From the NCBI RefSeq assembly GCF_001648555.1, contig NZ_LQXM01000022.1, positions 1 to 64,000 of the forward strand: 64,000 nucleotides of DNA. Direction: 5' to 3'. A program made the position numbers and the translations under genes. The number at the start of each line of letters is the position of its first letter. Position 1 is the stretch's first letter. Positions 39,111 through 48,569 of this stretch are shown one piece after another. The notes under the pieces were generated by a model, which saw only the letters and a program-made list of their open reading frames with translations, had not been told where the DNA came from and ran no database searches. Origin of the DNA: Rossellomorea aquimaris TF-12 (GTDB taxonomy: Bacteria > Bacillota > Bacilli > Bacillales > Bacillaceae_B).

Positions 39111-40225
39111 AGTCAGTAAATGGACATGAAATTATTCAGCTTTTTGAACAGTTTTCTCCTAAACATTTAGCAGAAGATGGAGATCCTATTGGTTTACAGG
39201 TCGGTAAGCTGAACGGAAAAGTGGAAAATGTCATGGTCACGTTAGATGTGCTAGAAAATGTAATAGATGAAGCAATAAGCAAAAATGTAAAATTAATTAT
39301 TGCTCATCATCCCCCCCTTTTTCGCCCGTTAAAATCAATTAAAACGGATTCTTATCAGGGAAGAATGATAGAAAAGTTAATTAAGCATGATATTGCAGTC
39401 TATGCTGCTCATACAAATTTAGATGTTGCAACAGGTGGAGTCAATGATCTTCTTGCAGAAGCGATAGGTCTACAAAACACTTCTGTCTTGCTTCCAACTT
39501 ATTCAGAAGAGCTTAGAAAACTGGTTGTTTATGTACCTGAGGAAGAAAGCGAAAGCCTGAGAAAAGCATTAGGGGATGCTGGTGCAGGTCATATTGGAGA
39601 ATACTCATATTGTAGTTTTTCCACTAAAGGAACTGGAAGGTTTTCACCAGGTGAAGAGAGCAATCCCCATATTGGTGAAAAGGGTAAATTAGAAGAAGTC
39701 GGAGAAGTGAAAATTGAAACGATTTATCCAGTTTCAATTGAGAAAAAAGTGTTAAAGGCTATGTTTACACACCATCCCTATGAAGAGGTTGCCTATGATA
39801 TTTTTACTTTAGAGAATAAAGGAAAGACTTTGGGGTTAGGAAGAATAGGTTATTTACCCAAGACAACATCCTTAGAGGATTTTTCTAATCATGTTAAACA
39901 AACCTTTGATATGGATGGTATCCGAGTCATAGGAGAATTAGATTCTGAGATTAGAAAAGTAGCTGTACTGGGTGGAGATGGAAACAAGTTTATCTCTGCA
40001 GCAAAAAGGCAAGGTGCTGATGTTTTAGTATCAGGAGATATTTATTATCACACTGCCCATGATGCCATGATGATGGGGCTAAACATTATTGATGCAGGTC
40101 ACCATATTGAAAAAGTCATGAAAAGTGGAGTAGCAAGCTACTTAACAAAGACATGTCAACAAAAAGGGTATGATGTTAAGATTTTCGCTTCAGAAGCTGA
40201 TACGAATCCATTTACCTTTATGTAG
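39107..40225 (+). CDS. yqfO: YqfO, Nif3-like dinuclear metal-binding protein
   Basis: A Nif3/DUF34 family protein. Metal ligands are visible in HHPPLFR near the N-terminus, AAHTNLDVA, and HHIEKVMKSG near the C-terminus. The family core is split by an inserted PII-like domain (about 130-235, with YSEELRKLVVYVPEEESESL), giving 372 aa, the usual Bacillus form. The precise activity is unknown. It ends in a bidirectional terminator shared with ispH. Confidence 0.92.
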   Translation: MKSVNGHEIIQLFEQFSPKHLAEDGDPIGLQVGKLNGKVENVMVTLDVLENVIDEAISKNVKLIIAHHPPLFRPLKSIKTDSYQGRMIEKLIKHDIAVYAAHTNLDVATGGVNDLLAEAIGLQNTSVLLPTYSEELRKLVVYVPEEESESLRKALGDAGAGHIGEYSYCSFSTKGTGRFSPGEESNPHIGEKGKLEEVGEVKIETIYPVSIEKKVLKAMFTHHPYEEVAYDIFTLENKGKTLGLGRIGYLPKTTSLEDFSNHVKQTFDMDGIRVIGELDSEIRKVAVLGGDGNKFISAAKRQGADVLVSGDIYYHTAHDAMMMGLNIIDAGHHIEKVMKSGVASYLTKTCQQKGYDVKIFASEADTNPFTFM

Positions 40226-40240
40226 ATTATGAAAGATACT

Positions 40241-40276
40241 CAAAACCCCTTAGGGATTTATCCCTAAGGGGTTTTG
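40241..40276. terminator. Bidirectional terminator between yqfO and ispH
   Basis: A 16-bp perfect stem CAAAACCCCTTAGGGA (40241-40256) / TCCCTAAGGGGTTTTG (40261-40276) with a 4-nt loop between convergent genes. Confidence 0.93.
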
Positions 40277-40288
40277 TAATGACATATT

Positions 40289-41245
40289 CTATTTAGAACT
40301 CATTTTTGCCTTTTTAACTTTTGGTAAAATTTTATTGAGTGGTACATTTCTTTCTCGTGTCCAAGTAGTTTCATCATTTGAATCGAATGTTTCTAAAAAT
40401 TTGATTACTTCTCTGACAATCGGGGTAGGGGTAGAAGCCCCTGCTGTAACGGCTACTACATTGGCCGATTTAATCCACTCAATATCCAGTTCACTAATAT
40501 CTGAAATTCTGTAGGCAGGTGTACCTGCAATATCTTTAGATACTTGAGCTAGACGGTTTGAGTTATTGCTCTTAGGGTCACCGACAACAATCAGAACATC
40601 AGCATCCCCTGCTTGTTCTGCCACAGCTTCTTGTCGAACTTGAGTGGCCAAGCAAATCTCTTTATGCAATTCAACATGAGGGAATTTCTCTTTCACTTTG
40701 TCCATCGTGTCTAAAACGTCCCATTGGCTCATTGTTGTTTGATTCGTTACGATTATTTTTTCGTTATCAATTGAAAGTTCCTCTACATCTTCAGCCTTTT
40801 CAACTAAATGAACAATGTCAGGTGCTACACCGACGGCTCCTTCAGGTTCAGGGTGCCCTTTTTTACCAATGTAAATGACATCATATCCTTCAGCTTCTTT
40901 GGAACGAATCAGGTCATGTGTTTTTGTAACATCAGGACATGTAGCGTCAAGAGTGACCAATCCTTTTTGCTTTGCGATTTCTTTCACTTCAGGTGATACC
41001 CCGTGTGCAGTGAAAATAACGGTTCCTTCATGAACTTGTTCAATAATTTCTTTTCTATTTTCACCATCTAAGGTGATAATACCTTCTTCTTCAAAGGCAT
41101 CAGTAACGTGCTTATTGTGAACGATCATTCCTAAAATATAAATTGGACGAGGTAGCGATTTATCCAGTGCAGCATTTCTGGCAATCACCATTGCATCAAC
41201 TACACCATAACAGTAGCCCCTCGGGGTAATCTTAATTATATCCAT
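40289..41245 (-). CDS. ispH: IspH, 4-hydroxy-3-methylbut-2-enyl diphosphate reductase
   Basis: The last step of the MEP pathway, making IPP and DMAPP. The iron-sulfur cluster cysteines are C12 (GYCYGVVDA) and those in LDATCPDV and EICLATQ; the catalytic TNQTTMS stretch and the conserved SNNSNRL are present; 318 aa. On the minus strand AGGAGG precedes the ATG. Together with ispG at 50227 it gives two MEP-pathway enzymes in the window. Confidence 0.96.
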   Translation of the reverse strand: MDIIKITPRGYCYGVVDAMVIARNAALDKSLPRPIYILGMIVHNKHVTDAFEEEGIITLDGENRKEIIEQVHEGTVIFTAHGVSPEVKEIAKQKGLVTLDATCPDVTKTHDLIRSKEAEGYDVIYIGKKGHPEPEGAVGVAPDIVHLVEKAEDVEELSIDNEKIIVTNQTTMSQWDVLDTMDKVKEKFPHVELHKEICLATQVRQEAVAEQAGDADVLIVVGDPKSNNSNRLAQVSKDIAGTPAYRISDISELDIEWIKSANVVAVTAGASTPTPIVREVIKFLETFDSNDETTWTRERNVPLNKILPKVKKAKMSSK

Positions 41246-41362
41246 CTACGAAAATCCTCCTACCTAAGAAAAGGTTGTATCTCTATTATAAAGGAGAACC
41301 GACTTTCTGACAAAGAGAAGCAGTATAAAGAGATTATTTTTAAAAAAACTCATCAAAGAGTC

Positions 41363-41404
41363 AAAAAAAATATCCCTAATTCATCTGCATGTCTTTAAGG
41401 GATA
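41363..41404 (-). terminator. Terminator after yqfQ (minus strand)
   Basis: On the minus strand TATCCCTTAA pairs with TTAGGGATA across about 20 nt and is followed by TTTTTTTT. Confidence 0.7.
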
Positions 41405-41410
41405 CAAAGA

Positions 41411-42100
41411 TTAAATATATAATTTAGGTTTTGAATTTCCGATATGATCTGATGACTCTTCCTTATTTTCATTTGAAGTTTTTTTTCTCTTTTTCTTTTT
41501 AGGTCTTTCTTCTCCTGCTTTAGATATTTCTTCAGTACTATCTAGTGTGTTTTCTTCTGAATTGTCTTCCGATGACAAATCTTTAAATCCCCGGTACAAT
41601 CTCCATAGAGCAGGTAAGTTTTTTACCATAGGTCCATATTGTTGAAAAATAGGACCTAATTGTTGAGCGCTTTGTAATACCTGTTGTGTATTTGAAAGGA
41701 AGGAATTCACATTTCCTGGATTTAGTAAACTTCCGATTATTGACCCACCTGCTTGTGGAGCACGATCAAATCCAGTAGATCCACTAGCATCTCTGGTAAA
41801 TTGTTGAAGAATTCCTCCTGTTTGATTATTGGAATCACCCTTTTTTAGTAGCTTAGATAAGAGTCCACCTCTACCTTTTCCTCTTGAGCGATTTCCTCCA
41901 TTAAAATTAATTCCTCTATTTGGCTGCTGTCTTCCCATTTGAAAAGGAGGAGACTGATGTTGTCTCATACCAAAGGGATTTCTCATTTGTTGTTGAGGCT
42001 GGGGCATTCCAAAAGGATTCTGTTGGATCTCAACGGGTCTCATTCCAAAAGGATTTCTCATTTGCTGGTGCCCATTTCTCATTCTTCTAGGTGGCATCAT
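41411..42100 (-). CDS. yqfQ: YqfQ / VrrA-like protein with NPFGM repeats
   Basis: The Bacillus YqfQ family; its B. anthracis relative VrrA carries a typing repeat. The N-terminal third is rich in Gln, Pro, Arg and Met and holds three copies of NPFGM (16-20, 28-32, 41-45) spaced 12-13 residues. A conserved hydrophobic middle (about 110-175, NVNSFLSNTQQVLQSAQQLG) and a Lys/Glu-rich tail follow; 229 aa. Function is unknown. It lies divergent from cshB, as in B. subtilis. Confidence 0.85.
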   Translation of the reverse strand: MMPPRRMRNGHQQMRNPFGMRPVEIQQNPFGMPQPQQQMRNPFGMRQHQSPPFQMGRQQPNRGINFNGGNRSRGKGRGGLLSKLLKKGDSNNQTGGILQQFTRDASGSTGFDRAPQAGGSIIGSLLNPGNVNSFLSNTQQVLQSAQQLGPIFQQYGPMVKNLPALWRLYRGFKDLSSEDNSEENTLDSTEEISKAGEERPKKKKRKKTSNENKEESSDHIGNSKPKLYI

Positions 42101-42318
42101 TAAAGCCTCCTTTCTATCGAATTAATTCATCGTCTATATAGAGTATGCAGATGTTCAAAAAAGGGAATTGTGACTATAACGTGATTTATTTTATAAAGTA
42201 TGAGCTAGATGTTTTGTTGAAAATTTATTATAATGGTTAGATGTTCTTTAAATATGACGATTCCGAAGCTTTGACGTTTAAATAAAAGGATATATTGAAA
42301 TAAGGAGATGAAAAGGAT

Positions 42319-43626
42319 ATGAAAAAGAATTTATTTCTTCAATTTGGATTTCAACCATTTATTAATGAAGCCATCGAAGAACTCGGGTTTTTTGAACCAA
42401 CAGAAATTCAAAATAAAATGATTCCTTTGATCGCAAAGGGACAAAGCGCGATTGGACAATCACAAACAGGAACAGGGAAAACCCATTCCTATCTATTACC
42501 GATTATTGAAAAAATTAATGCTTCCAGTGAGCAGGTACAAGCAGTCGTAACGGCGCCTACTCGTGAATTAGCACAACAGATTTATCACGAAATCTTAAAA
42601 ATAACCAAAAATAGTGAAATTGTATCTCGTTGTTTTATTGGTGGTACTGACAAACAAAGAACAATTGAGAAATTAAAACATCAACCTCATATTGTGGTTG
42701 GAACTCCTGGTAGAATCAACGATTTAGTTAAAGATCAAGCTTTATTTGTTCATACATCCAATGTGCTTGTCATTGATGAAGCAGACTTGATGCTTGATAT
42801 GGGATTCATTGAAGATGTAGATCAGATTGCTGGAAAGATGCCTGAAAATCTACAAATGCTAGTATTTTCTGCTACAATTCCTGAAAAGCTAAAGCCTTTC
42901 TTGAAAAAATATATGGAAAATCCACAATATGCACATGTAGAACCGGAACAAATTTCTGCTAAAAATATTAAGCATGTTATTATTCCTAAGAAAAGTCGTG
43001 AAAAAATAACCGTTTTATATGATTTATTAGTTGATATAAATCCTTATCTCGGAATTGTTTTTACCAATACAAAGTCTAAAGCGGATGAAGTGGCTAATGC
43101 ACTGAGCGCAAAAGGACTTAAGGTAGGCAGAATCCATGGGGGATTATCACCTCGTGAACGTAAAAAAGTAATGAAACAGATAAGAAATCTTGATTATCAA
43201 TACATCGTTGCAACAGATTTAGCAGCGAGAGGGATCGATATTGAAGGTGTAAGTCATATTATTAACTTCGAGCTGCCTCAAGATTTAGATTTTTACATTC
43301 ATAGATCGGGGCGTACAGCACGTGCAGGAAATTCAGGAATTGCCTATACAATCTTCGAACCTTCAGATGAGGATGCGTTGAATCAACTTGAAAAGATGGG
43401 AATATCTTTTTCACATCAACAGCTTAAAAAAGGTGAATGGGTTGAATTACCACCTCTAAACAAACGTAAAAATCGTCAAAAAACGGCAACTGATGATATT
43501 GATGCAAAAGCAAAATCGATGGTACGTAAACCTAAAAAAGTAAAACCGGGATACAAAAAGAAAATGAAATTCAAGATGGATAAAATCAAGAAATTTGAAA
43601 GAAGAAAGAAAAGCAGAGGAAAATAA
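42319..43626 (+). CDS. cshB: DEAD-box RNA helicase CshB
   Basis: An ATP-dependent RNA helicase of the CshB group, linked to cold adaptation and ribosome or mRNA handling. Motifs in order: Q motif (FGFQPFINEAIEELGF, PTEIQ), I SQTGTGKT, Ia PTRELAQQ, II DEAD, III FSATIP, V ATDLAARGID, VI HRSGRTARAG, and a basic tail ending KFERRKKSRGK; 435 aa. ATG 42319 follows AAGGAGATG. It is followed by nfo. Confidence 0.95.
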   Translation: MKKNLFLQFGFQPFINEAIEELGFFEPTEIQNKMIPLIAKGQSAIGQSQTGTGKTHSYLLPIIEKINASSEQVQAVVTAPTRELAQQIYHEILKITKNSEIVSRCFIGGTDKQRTIEKLKHQPHIVVGTPGRINDLVKDQALFVHTSNVLVIDEADLMLDMGFIEDVDQIAGKMPENLQMLVFSATIPEKLKPFLKKYMENPQYAHVEPEQISAKNIKHVIIPKKSREKITVLYDLLVDINPYLGIVFTNTKSKADEVANALSAKGLKVGRIHGGLSPRERKKVMKQIRNLDYQYIVATDLAARGIDIEGVSHIINFELPQDLDFYIHRSGRTARAGNSGIAYTIFEPSDEDALNQLEKMGISFSHQQLKKGEWVELPPLNKRKNRQKTATDDIDAKAKSMVRKPKKVKPGYKKKMKFKMDKIKKFERRKKSRGK

Positions 43627-43695
43627 GAGTTTTAACGTGATTCATTTAGACACATTCGATACAATAAAGAGAGATTTTCTTAGGAGTTGAGAAGA

Positions 43696-44589
43696 ATGGT
43701 AAAAATCGGGTCACATGTCTCTATGAGTGGTAAGAATATGCTGTTAACGTCCAGTGAAGAAGCTGTTTCTTACGGGGCTAATACCTTTATGGTTTATACA
43801 GGTGCGCCTCAAAATACAAGAAGAAAAAAGATTGAAGACCTTAATATCGAAGCAGGATTAAAGCATATGAAAGAAAATGGGATAGATGAAATTGTAGTTC
43901 ACGCCCCATATATTATTAATATCGGAAATACCACCAAACCTGAGACCTTTGAATTAGGAGTTAATTTCCTACGTTCCGAAATTGAGCGCACTGAAGCGTT
44001 AAGTGCTAAGCAAATTGTGCTTCATCCTGGTGCTCATGTTGGGGCAGGTGCAGATAAAGGAATTGCTAAAATTATTGAAGGTCTTAATGAAGTGTTAACA
44101 AAAGACCATAAAGTTCAAATTGCATTAGAAACGATGGCTGGTAAAGGAACAGAGTGTGGAAGAAACTTTGAAGAGTTAGCTCAGATCATCAACGGAGTAG
44201 AATTAAATGACAGACTGTCTGTTTGTTTTGATACCTGTCATACTCATGATGCGGGATATAATATTGTTGAAGACTTTGATGGGGTTTTAGACCAATTTGA
44301 TAAAATTGTTGGAATCGAAAGGTTAAAGGTACTTCATATTAATGATAGTAAAAATGTTCGTGGGGCAAGTAAAGACCGACATGAAAACCTAGGCTTTGGA
44401 CATATTGGATTTAAAGCCTTGAACTATATCGTCCATCACCCTCAGCTTAAAGATATTCCTAAAATACTAGAAACACCTTATGTTGGAGAAGATAAGAAAA
44501 ATAAAAAGCCTCCATATAAGTTTGAGATTGACATGCTGCGTAACCAATCATTTGATGAAGATGTTTTATCTAAAATTCAACAACAGTAA
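43696..44589 (+). CDS. nfo: Endonuclease IV (AP endonuclease Nfo)
   Basis: Cleaves DNA at abasic sites in base excision repair and protects spore DNA in Bacillus. The TIM-barrel metal ligands are seen in [45 protein letters not shown] and HINDSKN; 297 aa from ATG 43696, which has TAGGAG 9 nt upstream. A TTG at 43687 is in frame but too close to the ribosome site. Confidence 0.96.
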   Translation: MVKIGSHVSMSGKNMLLTSSEEAVSYGANTFMVYTGAPQNTRRKKIEDLNIEAGLKHMKENGIDEIVVHAPYIINIGNTTKPETFELGVNFLRSEIERTEALSAKQIVLHPGAHVGAGADKGIAKIIEGLNEVLTKDHKVQIALETMAGKGTECGRNFEELAQIINGVELNDRLSVCFDTCHTHDAGYNIVEDFDGVLDQFDKIVGIERLKVLHINDSKNVRGASKDRHENLGFGHIGFKALNYIVHHPQLKDIPKILETPYVGEDKKNKKPPYKFEIDMLRNQSFDEDVLSKIQQQ

Positions 44590-44593
44590 TCAT

Positions 44594-44636
44594 AAAGGAG
44601 GCTGATTTCTCAGTTAAAGAGAAGAGCCTCCTATTT
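44594..44636. terminator. Terminator between nfo and yqfT
   Basis: The stem AGGAGGCT / AGCCTCCT encloses an inner TTCTC / GAGAA pairing and lies between convergent genes. Confidence 0.75.
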
Positions 44637-44641
44637 ACATA

Positions 44642-44896
44642 CTATCTAATTAATTGGACAAAAAGCTGGTTGATTTCTTTTGCTTTAGCAGGACCTATTG
44701 ATTTAGCTAATTCCTTTACCAATTTACTTCGCTGGCTGTCATTAAATATATTAATGTTCTTTCCTTGAACATGAGAGACAATGGTGTTTGCTTGTTGTGT
44801 GGTAAGGGAAATCGAATATTGTTTAGCATATTTTAATAATTCTTCACGGGTTATTGCATTAATTTTGTGATTAATCACATTTTGTAGTAACTTCAT
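44642..44896 (-). CDS. yqfT: YqfT, DUF2624 family protein
   Basis: A small cytosolic Bacillus protein of the DUF2624 family. The N-terminal MKLLQNVINHKINAITREEL and the later NIFNDSQRSKLVKELAK fit the B. subtilis YqfT pattern; 84 aa. ATG 44896 was preferred to GTG 44905, which overlaps the ribosome site GAGGAGTG. It lies between nfo and yqfU as in B. subtilis. Function unknown. Confidence 0.85.
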   Translation of the reverse strand: MKLLQNVINHKINAITREELLKYAKQYSISLTTQQANTIVSHVQGKNINIFNDSQRSKLVKELAKSIGPAKAKEINQLFVQLIR

Positions 44897-44985
44897 CTTT
44901 ATCACTCCTCATGAGATACATATGTTCATTGTCGTAAGAAAGTGACAAAATTATATAAAATGAAGAGAAAGGGAAGGAATCCTAG

Positions 44986-45867
44986 ATGCCACAAAGAGTT
45001 CATAAAAAAGAAAGTCCCCTCCATTTTATTTACAGACTGTTTTTTATTACCTTAGGAGCAGGCTTAGCAGCCATTGCAATTGAATTATTTCTAGTTCCTA
45101 ACAACATTATTGACGGTGGAATCATTGGTGTTTCCTTGATATTAAATTATTTAGTTTCCGATACGGTTCCTTTTCTTAATTTTTCAACATTGCTCGTTAT
45201 GTTAAATCTACCTTTCATGTATTCAGGATATAAACAAATAGGAAAGACTTTTGTTGTTTCCTCATTATTTGCCATTGTGTCATTAGCAATAATAGAAAGT
45301 CTTCTACACAATGTAGACCCATTTGTGACAGAAAAGATACTTGCTACAGTATTTGGAGGATTAACACTAGGAGTTGGTGTGGGACTTGTTATACGTCATG
45401 GTGGATCCTTGGACGGCACTGAAATTTTAGGAATTCTTTTAACGAAGAAACTTCCGTTTTCTGTTGGTGAGTTTGTTATGTTTATGAACATTTTCATTTT
45501 TGGTTGGGCAGCCTTTGTATTTGGGATAGAAGAAGCGATGTATTCTGTTATGACTTACTATATCGCATTTAAGACCATCGATACGGTCATTCAAGGGATG
45601 GATGAAACGAAAGCGGTAATCATTGTATCTGATGATTATCTTGATGTGTCAGAGGCTATATTACAGAGGCTGGGAAGAGGTACGACTATGTTAAAAGGTC
45701 GTGGTGGATACACGGATAATGATAAAGAAGTGATTTATGTCGTGGTCACAAGACTTGAAGTGACAAAACTGAAGTCGATTGTCTCTGATGTAGATCCCAA
45801 TGCCTTTATAACCATTATGAGTACTCAAGAAACCAAAGGTGCCAGATTTAAATCAGCAATTCATTAG
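44986..45867 (+). CDS. yqfU: YitT family membrane protein YqfU
   Basis: A YitT/DUF161 membrane protein with about five or six membrane segments in residues 14-200, followed by a soluble DUF2179 domain (about 205-290, with [18 protein letters not shown] and [16 protein letters not shown]); 293 aa. The transported substrate, if any, is unknown. ATG 44986 follows AAGGGAAGGAAT. A terminator follows. Confidence 0.9.
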   Translation: MPQRVHKKESPLHFIYRLFFITLGAGLAAIAIELFLVPNNIIDGGIIGVSLILNYLVSDTVPFLNFSTLLVMLNLPFMYSGYKQIGKTFVVSSLFAIVSLAIIESLLHNVDPFVTEKILATVFGGLTLGVGVGLVIRHGGSLDGTEILGILLTKKLPFSVGEFVMFMNIFIFGWAAFVFGIEEAMYSVMTYYIAFKTIDTVIQGMDETKAVIIVSDDYLDVSEAILQRLGRGTTMLKGRGGYTDNDKEVIYVVVTRLEVTKLKSIVSDVDPNAFITIMSTQETKGARFKSAIH

Positions 45868-45872
45868 GGATT

Positions 45873-45910
45873 AAAAGATTGTTCATCATTTTGATGGGCA
45901 ATCTTTTTTG
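45873..45910 (+). terminator. Terminator after yqfU
   Basis: AAAAGATTG plus CATCA pairs with TGATG plus CAATCTTTT around a short loop, with a small internal mismatch, and ends in a T-run. Confidence 0.8.
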
Positions 45911-46008
45911 CAATTTTAGGTCTGTTCAATGTCTATTCTAATGATTGTAGTAAAATTTATGAGTCGCCTTTGGGGTTTTGGATAAGAGATAGTAATAAAA
46001 TTTGAGGT

Positions 46009-46062
46009 TTCCTTTGCGCTCCAGGCTCAAGATTTCCCGGGGAGGAAGTCGAGCCTCGTGGG
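46009..46062 (-). repeat. Decayed fragment of the interspersed repeat, reverse orientation
   Basis: TTTCCTTTGCGCTCCAGGCT, TTTCCCGGGG and GAGCCTCGTGGG follow the order of the repeat read on the minus strand (GCTCCAGGC-type end, TTTCCGCGGGG, GAGCCTCCTCGGG) but with many changes. It is locally GC-rich. The rest of 45911-46121 shows no gene. Confidence 0.45.
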
Positions 46063-46121
46063 TGTGGACGATTTAATTTATTAAAGAAAATAATTTATCC
46101 CATCAACTCAATAACTCACAG

Positions 46122-46150
46122 TTTACATGTAATGAGTGATGCTGTATACT
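46122..46150 (+). promoter_or_regulatory. Promoter of the zinc operon
   Basis: TTTACA (46122-46127) and TATACT (46145-46150) are 17 bp apart, 52 nt before the first gene. Confidence 0.75.
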
Positions 46151-46165
46151 TTCTAAAGTGCTTTT

Positions 46166-46186
46166 AAATCGTAATGATTCTTATAA
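46166..46186. promoter_or_regulatory. Zur box of the zinc operon
   Basis: The left half AAATCGTAAT is a perfect match to the Bacillus Zur box and is followed by G and ATT as expected; the right half is degenerate. It lies just downstream of the promoter, where Zur would block transcription when zinc is plentiful. Confidence 0.75.
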
Positions 46187-46201
46187 AGAGAGTTGATAAA
46201 A

Positions 46202-46981
46202 ATGGATCGCGTTGAGAATCCAGTTATAAAAATAGAAGATGTTCATTTTCGGTATGATCGAGAACGAGTTTTAGAAGATATTGATCTTTCTATTCCTAAA
46301 GGTGCTTTCCTTGGAATTGTAGGGCCAAATGGTTCGGGAAAATCAACCTTATTAAAATTAATACTTGGCTTGTTAAAAGTAAAGCATGGAAATATAGAGC
46401 TATTTGGAATACCCCAGCACAAGTTTAAAGAGTGGGATCGGATTGGTTTCGTGTCACAAAAAGCGAATAGTTTTAATACTGGTTTTCCGGCAACAGTGTA
46501 TGAAGTTGTAGCAAGCGGATTAGCTAAAAAAGCAGGACTTTTTCGAAGAACTTCAAAATATCGAAGTGATGTAAAAAAAGCGATTGAATCTGTTGGAATG
46601 AGTCCATTTGCAAATAGAAACATTGGTGAGTTATCAGGCGGTCAGCAGCAACGAGTGTTCATAGCAAGAGCTCTTGTAAGCAATCCGGATGTTTTAATAC
46701 TGGATGAACCGACTGTTGGCGTGGATAGCAAAAACGTCCAAAACTTCTACGACATGTTAGAAAAATTAAATAAAGAATTGGGAATTACACTCGTGCTTGT
46801 TACACACGATGTTGGAACGATTTCAAACAAAGTGACGCATGTAGCATGCTTAAATAAACATTTGCATTTTCATGGAAGGACAGAAGAGTTTGAAAAGCTT
46901 AAAGAAAATCAGCTTTCTTCTTTCTATGGCCATGATGTGCATTTTTTACATCATGATCATGATCACCATCATCATGAATGA
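46202..46981 (+). CDS. znuC: Zinc ABC transporter ATP-binding protein (ZnuC/AdcC type)
   Basis: The ATPase of a zinc importer. Walker A GPNGSGKST, Q-loop, signature LSGGQQQRV, Walker B VLILDEPTVGVD and the H-loop are visible; 259 aa. The C-terminus is His-rich (HDVHFLHHDHDHHHHE), which may bind zinc. ATG 46202 was preferred to TTG 46193. It is the first gene of znuC-znuB-zur under the Zur box; no znuA binding-protein gene is in the operon. Confidence 0.92.
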   Translation: MDRVENPVIKIEDVHFRYDRERVLEDIDLSIPKGAFLGIVGPNGSGKSTLLKLILGLLKVKHGNIELFGIPQHKFKEWDRIGFVSQKANSFNTGFPATVYEVVASGLAKKAGLFRRTSKYRSDVKKAIESVGMSPFANRNIGELSGGQQQRVFIARALVSNPDVLILDEPTVGVDSKNVQNFYDMLEKLNKELGITLVLVTHDVGTISNKVTHVACLNKHLHFHGRTEEFEKLKENQLSSFYGHDVHFLHHDHDHHHHE

Positions 46982-46995
46982 TCGGAGGAAGAACA

Positions 46996-47853
46996 ATGCT
47001 GGAAGCTATTTTTCAATATGAATTTTTACAAAATGCTTTTCTTACTGGTCTATTGATTGGTTTAATCGCTCCTTTATTAGGGGCATTTATCGTCGTAAGA
47101 AGGCTTTCCTTAATTGCTGATGCTCTGAGCCATGTAACACTATCTGGAATTGCAGCAAGTTTATATTTAAGTAAAATTGTCCCAGCGTTTTCAGGTCTTA
47201 ATCCATTATACTTTGGAATGGCTTTTTCTGTAATGGGCTCATTATTTATTGAACGCCTGAGAATGGTATATAAACATTATCAAGAGCTTGCGATCCCTAT
47301 TATTTTATCTGGTGGAATAGGGATAGGGGTTATTTTCATTTCGTTAGCAGATGGGTTTAATACGGATTTGTTTAGTTACTTATTTGGTAGTGTGAGTGCA
47401 GTAAGCAGAGGGGACTTATATTTAATAGGGGCAATAAGTGTACTGGTATTAAGTATGATCTTATTGTTATATAAAGAATTATTCCTGTTATCCTTTGATG
47501 AAGACCATGCTAAAGCTTCTGGTATTCCTGCTCGAGCTATCCATTTTATTTTTATGGTCATGGTAGCTTTAGTGATTGCTGCTTCCATGAGAATAGTGGG
47601 AATCTTATTAGTTTCCTCCCTTATGACATTACCAGTTGCCGCAAGTATACGAATTGCTAACGGCTTTAAACAAACCATTATTTTTTCTTTAATATTTGGA
47701 GAAATATCGGTTATTGTTGGGTTGATAAGTGCCTTTTATTTGGACCTTGCTCCAGGTGGAACGATAGTTTTAACCGCTATTATGATCTTATTAATGACTA
47801 TCATCGGAAAAAAATTAAGAACAATGAAGTCTACGGCTAAAGGTGAGGTGTAG
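46996..47853 (+). CDS. znuB: Zinc ABC transporter permease (ZnuB/AdcB type)
   Basis: The membrane component of the zinc importer, ABC-3 family, with about eight or nine membrane segments and family motifs RRLSLIADALSHVTLSGIA and MRIVGILLVSSLMTLPVA; 285 aa. ATG 46996 follows CGGAGGAAGA. It lies 14 nt after znuC and 3 nt before zur, so the three are one operon. The metal is inferred from zur and the Zur box. Confidence 0.92.
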   Translation: MLEAIFQYEFLQNAFLTGLLIGLIAPLLGAFIVVRRLSLIADALSHVTLSGIAASLYLSKIVPAFSGLNPLYFGMAFSVMGSLFIERLRMVYKHYQELAIPIILSGGIGIGVIFISLADGFNTDLFSYLFGSVSAVSRGDLYLIGAISVLVLSMILLLYKELFLLSFDEDHAKASGIPARAIHFIFMVMVALVIAASMRIVGILLVSSLMTLPVAASIRIANGFKQTIIFSLIFGEISVIVGLISAFYLDLAPGGTIVLTAIMILLMTIIGKKLRTMKSTAKGEV

Positions 47854-47856
47854 AAA

Positions 47857-48273
47857 ATGAATGTAACTGAAGCAATGAACCTTCTGAAGACAAAGGGGTA
47901 TAAGCACACAGGGAAGAGAGAGCAGTTATTAGAATTATTTTCTAATTCCAATAAATATTTAACGGCTAAAGATGTATTGGAAAATATGAAAACGGATTAT
48001 CCTGGATTAAGCTTTGATACAATATACAGAAATTTAAGCCTTTTTGTCGAGCTTGGAATACTAGAGGAAACTGAACTTTCAAGTGAAAGGCATTTTCGCT
48101 TTACTTGTGAAATTCATCATCACCATCACCATTTCATATGCATGCATTGTGGAAAAACGAAGGAAATACACACTTGTCCGATGGAAGAGCTAAAGGAAAA
48201 TCTAACGGATCATGGGTATGATATTTCGGGACATAAATTCGAGATATATGGGAAATGCCCTCAGTGTCAGTAG
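47857..48273 (+). CDS. zur: Zinc uptake regulator Zur (Fur family)
   Basis: A zinc-responsive repressor. A winged helix (about 1-80, [32 protein letters not shown]) is followed by the metal domain with HHHHHHF, CMHCGK and a C-terminal CPQC; 138 aa. ATG 47857 begins 3 nt after znuB. Co-transcription with the transporter and a Zur box upstream imply autoregulation. A PerR or Fur identity is less likely given the zinc transporter context. Confidence 0.93.
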   Translation: MNVTEAMNLLKTKGYKHTGKREQLLELFSNSNKYLTAKDVLENMKTDYPGLSFDTIYRNLSLFVELGILEETELSSERHFRFTCEIHHHHHHFICMHCGKTKEIHTCPMEELKENLTDHGYDISGHKFEIYGKCPQCQ

Positions 48274-48301
48274 AGAGATCTTAAAGATCTCTCTTTTTTT
48301 A
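48272..48301 (+). terminator. Terminator overlapping the zur stop codon
   Basis: An 11-bp inverted repeat AGAGAGATCTT (48272-48282) / AAGATCTCTCT (48284-48294) is followed by a T-run; it starts within the TAG stop codon. Confidence 0.88.
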
Positions 48302-48569
48302 TAGTTTAAATTCTCCAAAGAATGGGAAAATAAATGATCATGAATGAATTTTATTTTTACAATAAAAAGTTTTTAATAAAGATTTTTCTTAAGGATCGTT
48401 GGTATTTCTGATGAGGAAATAATAGCTGATTACATGGAGAGAAAGCTAGGCAATTGTCCGAGGGAAAGCTAGATGATTCCCCATTCTGGTTGACATAACC
48501 ATTGTGTGAACTCATATTAGAAAACAACAATTTTTGAGTGAAGAGCCTAAGATAAAGAGGAGAGATACT
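48302..48569. other. Gap before the DUF1499 gene, with a likely promoter
   Basis: A perfect TTGACA (48490-48495) with CATATT (48513-48518) at 17 bp is the likely promoter of the next gene. Upstream, GAAAGCTAG occurs twice 23 bp apart (48441, 48464). Nothing else was recognised. Confidence 0.5.

Noticed and set aside
48421..48480. Paired GAAAGCTAG motif with 23-bp spacing
   Set aside because: Only two short copies in AT-rich sequence; too little to call a repeat or operator.
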